DNA of 64,000 nucleotides from an uncultured bacterium (GTDB taxonomy: Bacteria > Cyanobacteriota > Vampirovibrionia > Gastranaerophilales > Gastranaerophilaceae): positions 112,589 through 176,588 of the forward strand of contig CAJMPQ010000004.1 in NCBI GenBank assembly GCA_905215335.1, in the 5' to 3' direction. Position numbers and translations under genes: made by a program. The notes under the pieces are model-generated. The model searched no databases, had not been told where the DNA came from, and was given only the letters and a program-made list of their open reading frames with translations. How positions within the stretch are numbered: the first letter of the stretch is position 1; each line of letters starts with the position of its first letter. Positions 42,714 through 51,525 of this stretch are shown in pieces.

Positions 42714-44663
42714 TTAGTTAATATACTTTTTATTTCGTTCTGCTAATATTTTATCGGTTTCATAAAGGTATAAGGTTTCTTTTGGTTTAGGTTCTTCTTG
42801 CAAAAATATTGATAAATCAAATTTTCCAAAATCATCTTGTTCTTTCTTTTTCCTTACTGCTTTATCCATATTTGTATTTGCAATCTTTGAAACTTTAATA
42901 TCTGTATTGAAATCTTTTTTTGCGCTGTTATAAGCAGCTTTGTAATTTTCATATTGTTCTTCAGGAGATATAGTAAGAGTTTGTTTAATATAAGCCTTCG
43001 CGACTTTGCTATTGCGTTTTTTAATAGACATAGCCTCTTTAAATTCTTCTTTAGATACTTTATTTGCATGTAATGCAGCAACAGCTTTTACAGCATTCAC
43101 TGTTCCTAAAAATTCATTATTATCGCATCTGAACGCCCAAGCTTCTTTGTAATCTTCTATATCTCTGCGTAAATATACTCTCAAGCCCATTTTTGAAATC
43201 ATCCAATCAGCCCAATAAGTTATCCCAAGAGTTGTATCTTTTATTCCATTTCTTCTGATAGTAAAATCTTTTGAAGTTCTCATACAAAATAGTTTTAGTG
43301 CATCTTTTGTAGTTGTAATTTTTTCTTTAAATTCAGAATAGAAAAGTTCATCCGGGGATAACCCGTTTAAAGTTTTCCCTTGAGAAGGTCTTTTATTTAA
43401 AATATCTAAAATATATTTATCAAAAAGAAGCTTAAAATCTTCAAATTTCATAATTTTTCCGGATTTAATTTCTTTTGCGAGCTTTTGAGGTCTTTCGACA
43501 ACATTACCACCTCTATAACCTATAAAATGTTTTGAAAGGATTTCCTTTATCTTCAAAAAATCCCTTTCAACAGGCTTAGTCTGAGCATTATAAGGCAGAG
43601 CAAAATGAACTTCTATATTCAATTCTGCCAACATAGACTGAGTTTTTGTTTTGTTGGTTGAAATTTTTATACTTCGACGACCACCTGCAAAATCCTTTGA
43701 ACGGTAATCTTTACCATTATCAATGATAATATCTTTTGGCAGTCCATACTTTTCAGCAGCATAGTAAAAAGATTGGAAAATATAATCAGAATTTGGATTT
43801 CCTGCTTGTAATATCCAACCGAGCCATTTACCTGATTTATAATCACGCCACACTGTAACCCAAGGAAAAACAACTTTATTATCTGAATCAAAACAGGCAA
43901 CATCAATTTGAGCGTGATCTGATACCCAGACCTCATTACATAAAATATTTGAATAATCTCTTTCTATATACCCGCCATATTTTCTATTCCAAGCAGTTTC
44001 TCCCATTCGTGCAAGATAAATACTTTGTTTTGGAATTTCTTTATCTAATCGGCGTTTGAAAGCCATATAACTTGGAAATGTTTCTCTTTTAGCATCAAAC
44101 ATTCTGATGGCATAACCAAGAGTTAAATCCCAACAAGTTCTTATAGATGGTGCTCCTTCAACTAAATACAAATTTTTAAAGTACTCAAAGAAATTATCAG
44201 GAACAGTGGAGCCTGATAAATGTTTGCCGTGTTGCGATAACAAACCGCTTAATCCATAACGAAAGAATCTTCTTCGCATTTTTATAACAGAAGAATAAGA
44301 TGTATTTAACCACTTTTCATGTTCTAAATTCCACTTATCTATAAAATCTTTTAAAGCCTCTCCCCTTAATCCTTTTGATGCATTTATTATTGGTAAATAT
44401 TTTTCAGCCTGGGCTTTTGCCCAGTCGGGAGCTTCTGAATATTTAGTATTTATAACATCTTCTTTAAGATACTTATCTTGTGCAAAATCAGGCAACGATT
44501 TTAAAAGAAGAAAGTAATGAGTTCTTTTTCCCCGTCTGATAATTTTAAAAGTATAGTAACCTCTCCTACATTGCTTTTTAAGAGATTGGATGCTAAGTCC
44601 TAAAATTTCAGCAGATTTTTCTATATCTAACCATATATTTGTTTTGTCTTTATTTTCTTTCAT
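42714..44663 (-). CDS. MuA-like DDE transposase 1
   Basis: The start at 44663 has AAGGA 5 nt upstream; the frame is open to 44708. The 649-residue protein has an N-terminal Mu-type DNA-binding helix-turn-helix (SAEILGLSIQSLKKQCRRGY) and a second HTH region around MRRRFFRYGLSGLL. The rve/DDE core contains VWVSDHAQIDVACF, IIIDNGKDYR and KPVERDFLKIKE, with the catalytic acids near D249/D254, D315 and E366. A Mu-type C-terminal region follows. It resembles but is clearly different from transposase 2 at 46460. No dedicated ATPase gene lies beside it. Confidence 0.85.
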   Translation of the reverse strand: MKENKDKTNIWLDIEKSAEILGLSIQSLKKQCRRGYYTFKIIRRGKRTHYFLLLKSLPDFAQDKYLKEDVINTKYSEAPDWAKAQAEKYLPIINASKGLRGEALKDFIDKWNLEHEKWLNTSYSSVIKMRRRFFRYGLSGLLSQHGKHLSGSTVPDNFFEYFKNLYLVEGAPSIRTCWDLTLGYAIRMFDAKRETFPSYMAFKRRLDKEIPKQSIYLARMGETAWNRKYGGYIERDYSNILCNEVWVSDHAQIDVACFDSDNKVVFPWVTVWRDYKSGKWLGWILQAGNPNSDYIFQSFYYAAEKYGLPKDIIIDNGKDYRSKDFAGGRRSIKISTNKTKTQSMLAELNIEVHFALPYNAQTKPVERDFLKIKEILSKHFIGYRGGNVVERPQKLAKEIKSGKIMKFEDFKLLFDKYILDILNKRPSQGKTLNGLSPDELFYSEFKEKITTTKDALKLFCMRTSKDFTIRRNGIKDTTLGITYWADWMISKMGLRVYLRRDIEDYKEAWAFRCDNNEFLGTVNAVKAVAALHANKVSKEEFKEAMSIKKRNSKVAKAYIKQTLTISPEEQYENYKAAYNSAKKDFNTDIKVSKIANTNMDKAVRKKKEQDDFGKFDLSIFLQEEPKPKETLYLYETDKILAERNKKYIN

Positions 44664-45115
44664 AAATATCCTTATTTTAACCTTACTCATTACGCTTTTA
44701 AAGCCCACTTAACATTCCGACATAAAATTTGTGACAATTTTAAAAGCTAAAATGCAGTAATAATAAGATTTTTTTAAAATGCTATTTTTACAATATTCAC
44801 CTCAAACACTTTATCTATCTGCTTTATAAAAAAGACAAATATTTGTCCTGTTTTTTACGAAGAAATATGAAGTGGTCTTGACGAAATTTGTATTTGTATA
44901 TAATAGCTATCAATTTTTATTATATTTACTTCTACAGAATAATAAACAGGTAACAATTTGCAGTCGGGGAAATTTCCCCGCAATTAAACTTCAAAATCCG
45001 CTCTATACTTAAAAAAAATATTTTCGAGAAATAAGTATAAACACTCCAAGATACTCGTTGCCAAAGGAATACAACCCAAAAATAAAATCGGGGAAAAGTT
45101 TATGAAGTTCTATTA
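44664..45115. promoter_or_regulatory. 450-bp non-coding block with palindromes between two transposase modules
   Basis: It holds a perfect 16-bp palindrome CGGGGAAATTTCCCCG (44965-44980), a further half-site TCGGGGAAA (45088-45096), and a perfect 14-bp palindrome GACAAATATTTGTC (44834-44847). The second is followed on the minus strand by TTTTTTAT and might act as a weak terminator for the block to its right. A plus-strand TTGACG (44878) and TATAAT (44899) pair has only a 15-bp spacer. Likely operators for an element-encoded regulator; no gene seen. Confidence 0.5.
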
Positions 45116-45781
45116 CTAAAAACCGGCTAATAGTTTTAAGTCATAATACAAATCCTTAAACTCTCGTTTCCTTCGCCATAATGTTTCCGCTATTTTATAG
45201 TTCAAATTAGTAGCCATTTTATTATGTGTTAAGTTTCTTGAAAGATAGCAATAAATAGTTGTAAACTTTGCTTTTTGGGCTTTAGAAAAGGTTTTATCCT
45301 CAGATGATTTTAAAAGATTTTCAGATACAAAAATTTGATTGCAGTATAAGTATAAATATACTTCTTGATTAAAAAACTTTCTATGACGTGCTTTTTGTGG
45401 AGATTTTAAATAGTAAAAATCTAATTTCTGTTTTTGCCTTTGGTAAATCAAAGTTCTGAATATTGTATAAAAGTTTTGAATTTGATCTTCACCAATATTT
45501 GCAATATTAGATGCTTTTATCGAATTTATGTTTTCACAAAAACACCTTAATACAATATCATTTATTATTGCAGGGTATGTTTTAAATATAGAATATTTTT
45601 GAACTGAAACTTTATTTTTTTTAAACACATATTCATTTTCTTGCTTTATTAATTTATTTTCATCAACAAATTTTGACAATATCTGTAAAAGTTCTGCTTT
45701 AGGAATTTCAGATAAAATTTCTAAATTTTCAAGCGTAAATTTGTTGAGCCTTTTGCAAAGTTTCAATATTTGTTCTTCCAT
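45116..45781 (-). CDS. Hypothetical protein of the transposition module (221 aa)
   Basis: Not recognised. It is Lys/Leu-rich and helical. The N-terminal 60 residues (LENLEILSEIPKAELLQILS, then FVDENKLIKQENEYVF) look like a winged-helix. The middle region has YQRQKQKLDFYYLKSPQKAR and the C terminus is basic. AAGGA lies 9 nt before the ATG. It overlaps the 3' end of the ATPase gene by 53 bp in another frame. In Tn7-like elements the gene after the ATPase often encodes a target-selection factor; whether this is one is only a hypothesis. Confidence 0.7.
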   Translation of the reverse strand: MEEQILKLCKRLNKFTLENLEILSEIPKAELLQILSKFVDENKLIKQENEYVFKKNKVSVQKYSIFKTYPAIINDIVLRCFCENINSIKASNIANIGEDQIQNFYTIFRTLIYQRQKQKLDFYYLKSPQKARHRKFFNQEVYLYLYCNQIFVSENLLKSSEDKTFSKAQKAKFTTIYCYLSRNLTHNKMATNLNYKIAETLWRRKREFKDLYYDLKLLAGF

Positions 45782-46457
45782 ATAACAGTTTCCTTAAAAT
45801 ATTTTCATCAATCTGTTTTAATTGATTTGTAATAGCAAGTTTTTCTATTTTATTTATCAATTTAACAATTTGTCTAAATTGGTTAACTCTTGTTGCAAGA
45901 TATTCTATGCCATCAGGTGTAAAAGGGATTTGCGTTAATTCATTCAAAATCTGTTTTACATCTTCAAAATCATATCGTTCAAACTTAAATGACTTATAAA
46001 TCCTGTCTATAATATGAGGATATCTTGAAAGTTTTTTATCAATGTTGCCCATTCCAACAAGCACTAAAGGACAAGAAGTTGTATCATACAAATCTCTCAG
46101 TGTTTCTATTGTATTTCTTTCAAGCAAGTATTCTACTTCGTCAATTATTATAGGTTTTGGATTTTCTTTAAGTTTCTTCTCTATTAAATTAAAAGTTTCC
46201 TGAATATGCCAAAACGGTTCTTCTCCTAATTCTTCTGCAATTTCAGATAACAGCCACCGACTTGTCATACCTTGGTTTGCTCTTACATATATGCAATCAT
46301 TTTTAAAAGTCCACCACTTTATAGTTTCTGATTTTCCGAGTCCATATTCTCCATAAACAAGAATAATTTTAGGTATATTATTAGGTAGTTGTTTTACCTC
46401 CTCCATTAATGATACAAAGTTTTTGACGTTCTTTGTTTTTACAAATACTTTATTCAT
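45729..46457 (-). CDS. MuB/TnsC-like AAA+ ATPase
   Basis: A 242-residue AAA+ protein with Walker A GEYGLGKS (36-43), Walker B KPIIIDEVEYLL (near 97-105), and sensor region CPLVLVGMGNIDKKL. This is the layout of MuB, TniB and TnsC regulators. They load on target DNA, recruit and stimulate the DDE transposase, and give target immunity. It is shorter than MuB (312 residues), like compact transposition ATPases. It starts 2 bp after transposase 2 stops, so the two are translationally coupled. Confidence 0.88.
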   Translation of the reverse strand: MNKVFVKTKNVKNFVSLMEEVKQLPNNIPKIILVYGEYGLGKSETIKWWTFKNDCIYVRANQGMTSRWLLSEIAEELGEEPFWHIQETFNLIEKKLKENPKPIIIDEVEYLLERNTIETLRDLYDTTSCPLVLVGMGNIDKKLSRYPHIIDRIYKSFKFERYDFEDVKQILNELTQIPFTPDGIEYLATRVNQFRQIVKLINKIEKLAITNQLKQIDENILRKLLYGRTNIETLQKAQQIYA

Positions 46458-46459
46458 CT

Positions 46460-48481
46460 TTATACTCCTTCTTGGTCAAATACATTTTTCTTATTATGTT
46501 CGCAATCTGCGTATAAATTAATATATTCATCGCTATTTAAATACCTTTCAAGCCATTTTCTTTGTTCAGGATTGGTACAGCCGTATTTCATTAACCATTC
46601 ATATTTTTCATAATCAGCGTCAAATACTGGAACATTCATTTGCTCTTCCCGAAAGTTTAATTTGCGTTTTAGTGGTGTTTTAGTCTGTTCAAATTTTTCA
46701 ATTTCAATAACTTCTTCCTGTTCAATCTCTATAGCTTCTGCTTTTTCTTTAGGGAAATACTTTAAGAACTCTTTTTTCACTCTCTTAAATCTGCGTTGCT
46801 GTTTTTGTATTTGTTGCTTAAATTGTTCCATATCTTTTACTGTTCCCAAATGATTTGCCATTGGATGAACTTTTTCAACTTGTCTTGCTATACATAAAAA
46901 TTCACCTTTTATTGAATATACAAGGACTTTTGAAAGGTCAAACAAACTGTATTTTATAAATACTTTTTCTCTTAAATCCAATAAATAATCACTCCTATAA
47001 TGCATTCCAAGAAATGTTATTCCATGTTTATTTATTGTCCTTGCTTCTGTTTTCATCATAAGGTCGTTCAAAATACTTTTATCAATGTTCTCTTTTGAAA
47101 TATCATTTAACATCTCTTGAATAGTTTTTGAACGGTTATTAGGACAAGGTTTTGAATTATGGTAATCGAGCCAGCAATCAATGTATTTTATTAATTCTTG
47201 TATAGTTGGAATGTAATTATTGGAGAGTTTTTTATGCATCTCTCTATGCAATTTTTCTCCTCGTTTCAACCAAGCAGGTTTATTTTCAATACTTGTTCCT
47301 ATATAACTTGTCATCATTTTTTCAAACTCTTCTTGAAATTCAAGGAAGAATCTTTCAATAACTTTTGCTCTTGCATTATATGGTTTTGCAAAAACTGATT
47401 TTATTCCAAGTTTTGCATAAATTCCATTAAATCCTGCTTCATCAAAATCTATATTTTGGAAATATTTTGCTTTAAATGCTTTTCCGTTATCTTGATAAAC
47501 TACCTTTGGAATCAGACCAAGATTTAAAATAGAATTTCTTAATGCACTTGCTATGCATTGAGTATTTTCACTCATCATAATTTCATATCCGACTAATGCT
47601 GTTGATTTCCAATCTAAAAAGCCGACCAAAGTTGCTCTGGTCGGCTTTCCTGTAAATGGATTAATTATTTGAAAATTAAGAACATGTCCATCAGCTATCA
47701 AAACATCTCCTACTTCAATTTTAGAAATATCTCGTTCTATATATGGCTCAATTTTATCGTGATATGCTTTTTCACCTTCTCTAAATAAAATCCACTTTGA
47801 ATAATTGTTTTTCTTAAAATTCTCTGCAAATCTTCTGAATGTTAGATTACAAGGAATATTTTCATATCCTCGCTTTTCAAGAATATGTTTTGTTAAATTT
47901 ATAGCTTTTCCGATACTAAATTTATTGGAGTGTAACAAATATTTTAAAAATATCTGTTTCATTTCCTCATTCAAAATCGTATTATATTCACCTTGTTTAT
48001 TAGTTTTGCGTTTTTGTAATAGCCCGTCCGTTCCATAATTGTCAAACATCTTAACCCAACGATGAAGTGTACCTATCGAAATTGAACCAACAAACTTATA
48101 TATTTGTGGCAAATACATTCCACTGTTATATAAATCTAAAAATACTGAATCAGCCTCTTTTTTAGTCGAATATTTTTTACGAATATTATACAAGGCAGTT
48201 ACTATATCCACTCTTGCAAGTGCTGTTAATCTTGCATTTTCTGATACAAAATTCACCTTGTTTTCAAACGGAATAATTGATGTTGTTTTTAATTCTTCTT
48301 TATCTAATCTATCTTGTATATCAGGCTCTAATGAAGAATAAAGAATTTCATACGATTTTCCGCCTCTTACTTCAACTTCTCTTGCAATATATTTACCTTG
48401 GTTGATTGCAAGTCTTATAGCTCGGGTACTTTTTAAGCCTTTTAATTCTGCAATTTTATTAATACTTATATAATCGTCCAT
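46460..48481 (-). CDS. MuA/TnsB-like DDE transposase 2
   Basis: A 673-residue transposase. Its N-terminal DNA-binding part begins YISINKIAELKGLKSTRAIR and includes an HTH near 120-150 (GSISIGTLHRWVKMFDNYGT). The DDE core has Asp264 in LIADGHVL, Asp331 in YQDNGKAFK and Glu376 in KVIERFFLEF, close to MuA spacing. A Mu-type C-terminal beta-barrel follows, and then a basic coiled tail. It performs strand cleavage and transfer at element ends, controlled by the adjacent ATPase. No clear Shine-Dalgarno precedes the ATG. It is the first gene of the right block. Confidence 0.9.
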   Translation of the reverse strand: MDDYISINKIAELKGLKSTRAIRLAINQGKYIAREVEVRGGKSYEILYSSLEPDIQDRLDKEELKTTSIIPFENKVNFVSENARLTALARVDIVTALYNIRKKYSTKKEADSVFLDLYNSGMYLPQIYKFVGSISIGTLHRWVKMFDNYGTDGLLQKRKTNKQGEYNTILNEEMKQIFLKYLLHSNKFSIGKAINLTKHILEKRGYENIPCNLTFRRFAENFKKNNYSKWILFREGEKAYHDKIEPYIERDISKIEVGDVLIADGHVLNFQIINPFTGKPTRATLVGFLDWKSTALVGYEIMMSENTQCIASALRNSILNLGLIPKVVYQDNGKAFKAKYFQNIDFDEAGFNGIYAKLGIKSVFAKPYNARAKVIERFFLEFQEEFEKMMTSYIGTSIENKPAWLKRGEKLHREMHKKLSNNYIPTIQELIKYIDCWLDYHNSKPCPNNRSKTIQEMLNDISKENIDKSILNDLMMKTEARTINKHGITFLGMHYRSDYLLDLREKVFIKYSLFDLSKVLVYSIKGEFLCIARQVEKVHPMANHLGTVKDMEQFKQQIQKQQRRFKRVKKEFLKYFPKEKAEAIEIEQEEVIEIEKFEQTKTPLKRKLNFREEQMNVPVFDADYEKYEWLMKYGCTNPEQRKWLERYLNSDEYINLYADCEHNKKNVFDQEGV

Positions 48482-48592
48482 ACATACAGATTAACTCTAA
48501 AGTCGGAAAGGTGTTCCTTTTTTCCTTCTTTTGTATCATTAGGACATAATTTTATTCAATAGAGGAACCGGACTTTATTTACTTCAAATGTC

Positions 48593-48800
48593 AAATAATC
48601 GTTTTATCCGTACAAATTAGATTATGAGGACGAAATAGGCTATAACATTGATTTTAAAATAGAAAAATTAAGACAATTCTTGGACAGTAATCGGACAATG
48701 ATGACCAAGAAAAGACCGTTTTGTAACATGTAAAACGATTACTTCCGACCGCTAAAGCTTAAACACAAAGCCAACTTTGACGAATAATCTTTTTATGCGT
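48593..48800. repeat. End-like repeats at right edge of mobile region
   Basis: Three related sites: AAATAATCGTTTTATCCG (48593-48610), an inverted copy whose complement reads AGTAATCGTTTTA (48731-48743), and GAATAATCTTTTTATGCGT (48782-48800). The shared core is TAATC[G/T]TTTTA. The spacing and mixed orientation resemble MuA/TnsB end-binding sites. The last copy is 67 bp from the tRNA 3' end. Confidence 0.55.
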
Positions 48801-48866
48801 TCAGATAAAATGTCCCGTTAAATTACAAGCCCCTTTCTTTTTTTCTTAAATTTAGGCAATAAAAAA

Positions 48867-48938
48867 TGGGCCCGGAGGGATTCGAACCCACGACCAAAGG
48901 ATTATGAGTCCTCTGCGCTACCGCTGCGCCACAGGCCC
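48867..48938 (-). tRNA. tRNA with CAT anticodon (Met or lysidine-modified Ile)
   Basis: Acceptor arm GGGCCTG/CGGGCCC, anticodon loop CTCATAA, T-arm with GTTCGAA and an A discriminator; no encoded CCA. The stretch after the anticodon arm (TTTGGTCG) recalls tRNA-Ile2, but elongator Met is also possible. It is not an initiator, because its acceptor ends are fully paired. Confidence 0.93.
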
Positions 48939-49058
48939 AGATTTTTAAGTTGCTGGTACAACTTTTATTCAGTTATTTTGGATAAAAACTTAGAACTATA
49001 ACTCTCTTGTTTCTCTCCTTATTAAATTTAACATCAAAACGGTAAAAAATCAAGAGTT

Positions 49059-50066
49059 TTACTTTATGATAACTATATTATTTTCCTTGGTTGGCGTTTT
49101 TACTCGATCTTGTAAAAGATTTGAACAAGGCAACACTATACAATTAGATAACTCTGTACCGGTTGGAATTTCTGCATTATCAAAAACTACACAATTATCT
49201 AACATTATGTACTCACCTAATTTACATTTATTACCAACAACATTGTTTCCTACAAAACGAACTGTCGTTGGAATTTTTGAATCACCAGATACATATGAGC
49301 CTAAATTTGTGTCTTGTATTTTTGAATGTTTAATTTGACAAACACCATTAAACACATCCTGAATTGATTTTTTATATTGATCAATTGTACCAATATCATT
49401 CCAATACTCATTTACAACAAATGTATTTATTTGCTTTTCTAATAACAATTTCGGAAATACATTTTTTGCAAAATCATAAAATGTATTTTCTGGAATATAA
49501 TCAAAAATCTTATAATTAAAAATATAAATTCCAGTATTAATAAAATTGCTTTTAGCTTCATTAACAGATGGTTTTTCCTGAAATTCAGTTATATATCCTG
49601 ATTCATCAGTTACTACAACTCCAAAATGAGACACTTTATCATGCTCTATTTCTTTAATTCCAATAGTAGCAATTGCCCCAGATTTTTTATGAAGTTCAAT
49701 ACCTTTTTTGATGTCTACATTGGTTAATACATCACCAGACATAACAATAAAATCTTCACCTTCATCAAAAAAGAATTGACATTTTTTCACACCACCAGCG
49801 GTACCTGAAAGCTCGTTTTCTTTTATATAATTAAAATTTATACCCAAATCATTATCTTTATACCTATTAATAATTTGATGAGATAAATAATAAGTATTTG
49901 AAATAACATCCTTAATCCCAATTGAAGATAATTGGGTTAAAATTATATCCATCAAAGGAACATTCATCACAGGAATTAGAGGTTTTGGGAACATCAAAGT
50001 CATAGGCTCCAATCTAGACCCCATACCTGCTGCCATTATCATTGCTTTCAACTTAGAATTATTCAT
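49059..50066 (-). CDS. Sugar-1-phosphate nucleotidyltransferase (mannose-1-P guanylyltransferase-like)
   Basis: A 335-residue NTP-transferase activating a sugar phosphate to an NDP-sugar for glycan or envelope synthesis. The signature is AAGMGSRLEPMTLMFPKPLI (G-x-G-x-R, PKP). Further marks are metal-binding VMSGDVLTNVD, sugar-binding EFQEKP and NTGIYIF, and YWNDIGTIDQY. A left-handed beta-helix-like tail follows (TTVRFVGNNVVGNKCKLGEY). The sugar cannot be named safely; both mannose and glucose forms fit. AAAAGGG precedes the ATG. It is the last gene of the operon starting at 53839, and the CAU-anticodon tRNA lies 120 bp downstream. Confidence 0.88.
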   Translation of the reverse strand: MNNSKLKAMIMAAGMGSRLEPMTLMFPKPLIPVMNVPLMDIILTQLSSIGIKDVISNTYYLSHQIINRYKDNDLGINFNYIKENELSGTAGGVKKCQFFFDEGEDFIVMSGDVLTNVDIKKGIELHKKSGAIATIGIKEIEHDKVSHFGVVVTDESGYITEFQEKPSVNEAKSNFINTGIYIFNYKIFDYIPENTFYDFAKNVFPKLLLEKQINTFVVNEYWNDIGTIDQYKKSIQDVFNGVCQIKHSKIQDTNLGSYVSGDSKIPTTVRFVGNNVVGNKCKLGEYIMLDNCVVFDNAEIPTGTELSNCIVLPCSNLLQDRVKTPTKENNIVIIK

Positions 50067-50090
50067 ATATCCCTTTTTAAGTAGATTATA

Positions 50091-50846
50091 CTACCAAGGA
50101 TAATTTTTGTCTATTACCCAATTATTTTTACTAATTAAAGCCCCACATGCAGAACCTATACCTAGACCTAACTCATCAGTTTTTGCTTTTTTATTACAAG
50201 ATTCATATAATGAATCATTTAATAAATCTCTATATTCATACGAATCATGCGGTATTCCGCACTCATCATACCCTCCAGGATGTAAACCATTTCTTATTAA
50301 TACACTATATTTTTCAGGCTCACAAACTTGTGGAACTAAATTTTTATTATAAACATAGAAAATAAAAACATCTTGACCTAATTTATTTTTTCCGCCTTTT
50401 CCATCTACATCAACAATCAGGGATATTAAACCTTTTGCATTTTTATGAAAACCTATTATTGTTTTATCATCCAAAACAATACTATATAATGAAACATTAT
50501 TATATTTATTATTTTTTAAATCCTTATATTGGGTAGAATTCCAGCAATCTTCAGGATTTTCATGCTTACAATACAAATCAATTGACAAATACGGTGTAAA
50601 ATATCGCTCTGCAAATTTGTTAACTGGTAAAGTTGTATCATATTCATTCATATTTTGACCATTAACTAGCGAATACATTCGATTTGCTTGTTGCAATGTA
50701 GAAAAAACTTTTCGATATGCTACTGCAACTTGCTTCTGTTTTATTGAATTATAAAGAGGAACAGCTATAGATAAAAACAGTACTAAAAATACTACCCCCA
50801 TTATAGATAGAGTTTGCATCTGTGTAATTGCAACTTTTTTATTCAT
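50091..50846 (-). CDS. Pilin-like (type II/IV secretion) protein
   Basis: A 251-residue protein with a short basic N terminus, a hydrophobic helix (residues 13-32, LSIMGVVFLVLFLSIAVPLY), and then an amphipathic helix (AYRKVFSTLQQANRMYSLVN) as in pseudopilins. Later LIVDVDGKGGKNKLGQDVF resembles the DVNG-x-KGPN-x-x-G-x-D motif of minor pilin-like proteins. The canonical prepilin cleavage motif (G-F-T-L-x-E) is not present, so processing is uncertain. Paired cysteines (CKHENPEDC) suggest a disulfide in an exported domain. It sits between a lipoate-ligase-family gene and a nucleotidyltransferase. Confidence 0.7.
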   Translation of the reverse strand: MNKKVAITQMQTLSIMGVVFLVLFLSIAVPLYNSIKQKQVAVAYRKVFSTLQQANRMYSLVNGQNMNEYDTTLPVNKFAERYFTPYLSIDLYCKHENPEDCWNSTQYKDLKNNKYNNVSLYSIVLDDKTIIGFHKNAKGLISLIVDVDGKGGKNKLGQDVFIFYVYNKNLVPQVCEPEKYSVLIRNGLHPGGYDECGIPHDSYEYRDLLNDSLYESCNKKAKTDELGLGIGSACGALISKNNWVIDKNYPW

Positions 50847-50865
50847 AACCCAACCTACCTCAAAT

Positions 50866-51519
50866 TTAACCTTCTTTTAGTATGGCAATTATATCCTCTT
50901 TTGTCAACTTTGAATTAATTTCTTTAACAGAAATAATTTCATCCGTCGACACGTGCTCTTTAAATATTGTCTCTAATAACTTTAAATCATAATCAAATAA
51001 TATTGATCCGTGCTGAAGTATATAACCATTTTTTCTACATTGGGCTGAACCAATTAGCTTTCGACCTTTGTAACATAAATCTGCACCTGTAGATATTAAC
51101 ATACAATAATCAAAACCTGTTTTTATAGGTTTATTAGTTCCAAAAGCCAAATCAACTCCTAAATTTTTAAATTTATCTATGAAAATTTGGGAAATTTCTT
51201 TGTAAGAAGAAACAACATGTTCACCATTTTTCAAATAAGAAACTGGACAAATGTAGCTATAAGTTATTTCATTATCATGCAATAAAGCTCTTCCGCCAGT
51301 TAATCTGCGAACTACATCAATACCATTATCTCTCAAAAATTGTTTATCCAAAAAAGAATCCTCTTGATTTCGCCCCAAAGAAACACATGGAGGAGTCCAT
51401 CCATATAAACGAAATATAGGTTCTTCTAATTTTAGATTTATTGCTTTTTCCAACAAATCACTATCTATTTTCATATTTTCAGAACCACAATTTTCACTAT
51501 ATGGAATGTACTGAACCAT
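50866..51519 (-). CDS. Lipoate-protein ligase / octanoyltransferase family (LplA/LipM)
   Basis: A 217-residue biotin/lipoyl-ligase-fold protein that attaches lipoate or octanoate to lysines of E2 and GcvH-type domains. Motifs: WTPPCVSLGRNQ, VVRRLTGGRALLHDNEITYS, YKGRKLIGSAQCRKNGYILQ and HGSILFDYD. The catalytic-type Cys in SAQCRK is compatible with LipM-like octanoyltransferases, and the short length fits both. It starts 6 bp after the secreted-protein gene and belongs to the minus-strand operon. Confidence 0.88.
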   Translation of the reverse strand: MVQYIPYSENCGSENMKIDSDLLEKAINLKLEEPIFRLYGWTPPCVSLGRNQEDSFLDKQFLRDNGIDVVRRLTGGRALLHDNEITYSYICPVSYLKNGEHVVSSYKEISQIFIDKFKNLGVDLAFGTNKPIKTGFDYCMLISTGADLCYKGRKLIGSAQCRKNGYILQHGSILFDYDLKLLETIFKEHVSTDEIISVKEINSKLTKEDIIAILKEG

Positions 51520-51525
51520 TAAAAA

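Larger units (their letters stand above)
42291..48800 (-). mobile_element. Mu/Tn7-like transposable region with two DDE transposases
   Basis: Five minus-strand genes: HTH protein, MuA-like transposase 1, unknown 221-residue protein, MuB/TnsC-like ATPase and MuA-like transposase 2. Repeats like transposase-binding sites lie at 48593-48800, next to a tRNA 3' end, and mark the probable right end. The left end is not defined. It could lie left of the four small genes at 41116-42286. A 450-bp gap with palindromes (44664-45115) separates two gene blocks, so this may be two elements or one element with two transposases. No 5-bp target duplication could be identified by eye. Confidence 0.7.

Noticed and set aside
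45729..45781. Frameshift joining the ATPase and the 221-residue gene
   Set aside because: Each has a complete reading frame with its own start, and the second has a Shine-Dalgarno; a 53-bp overlap is acceptable in a compact mobile element.
42291..48800. Complete Mu-like prophage
   Set aside because: No head, tail, lysis or packaging genes are present; only transposition and accessory genes are seen.
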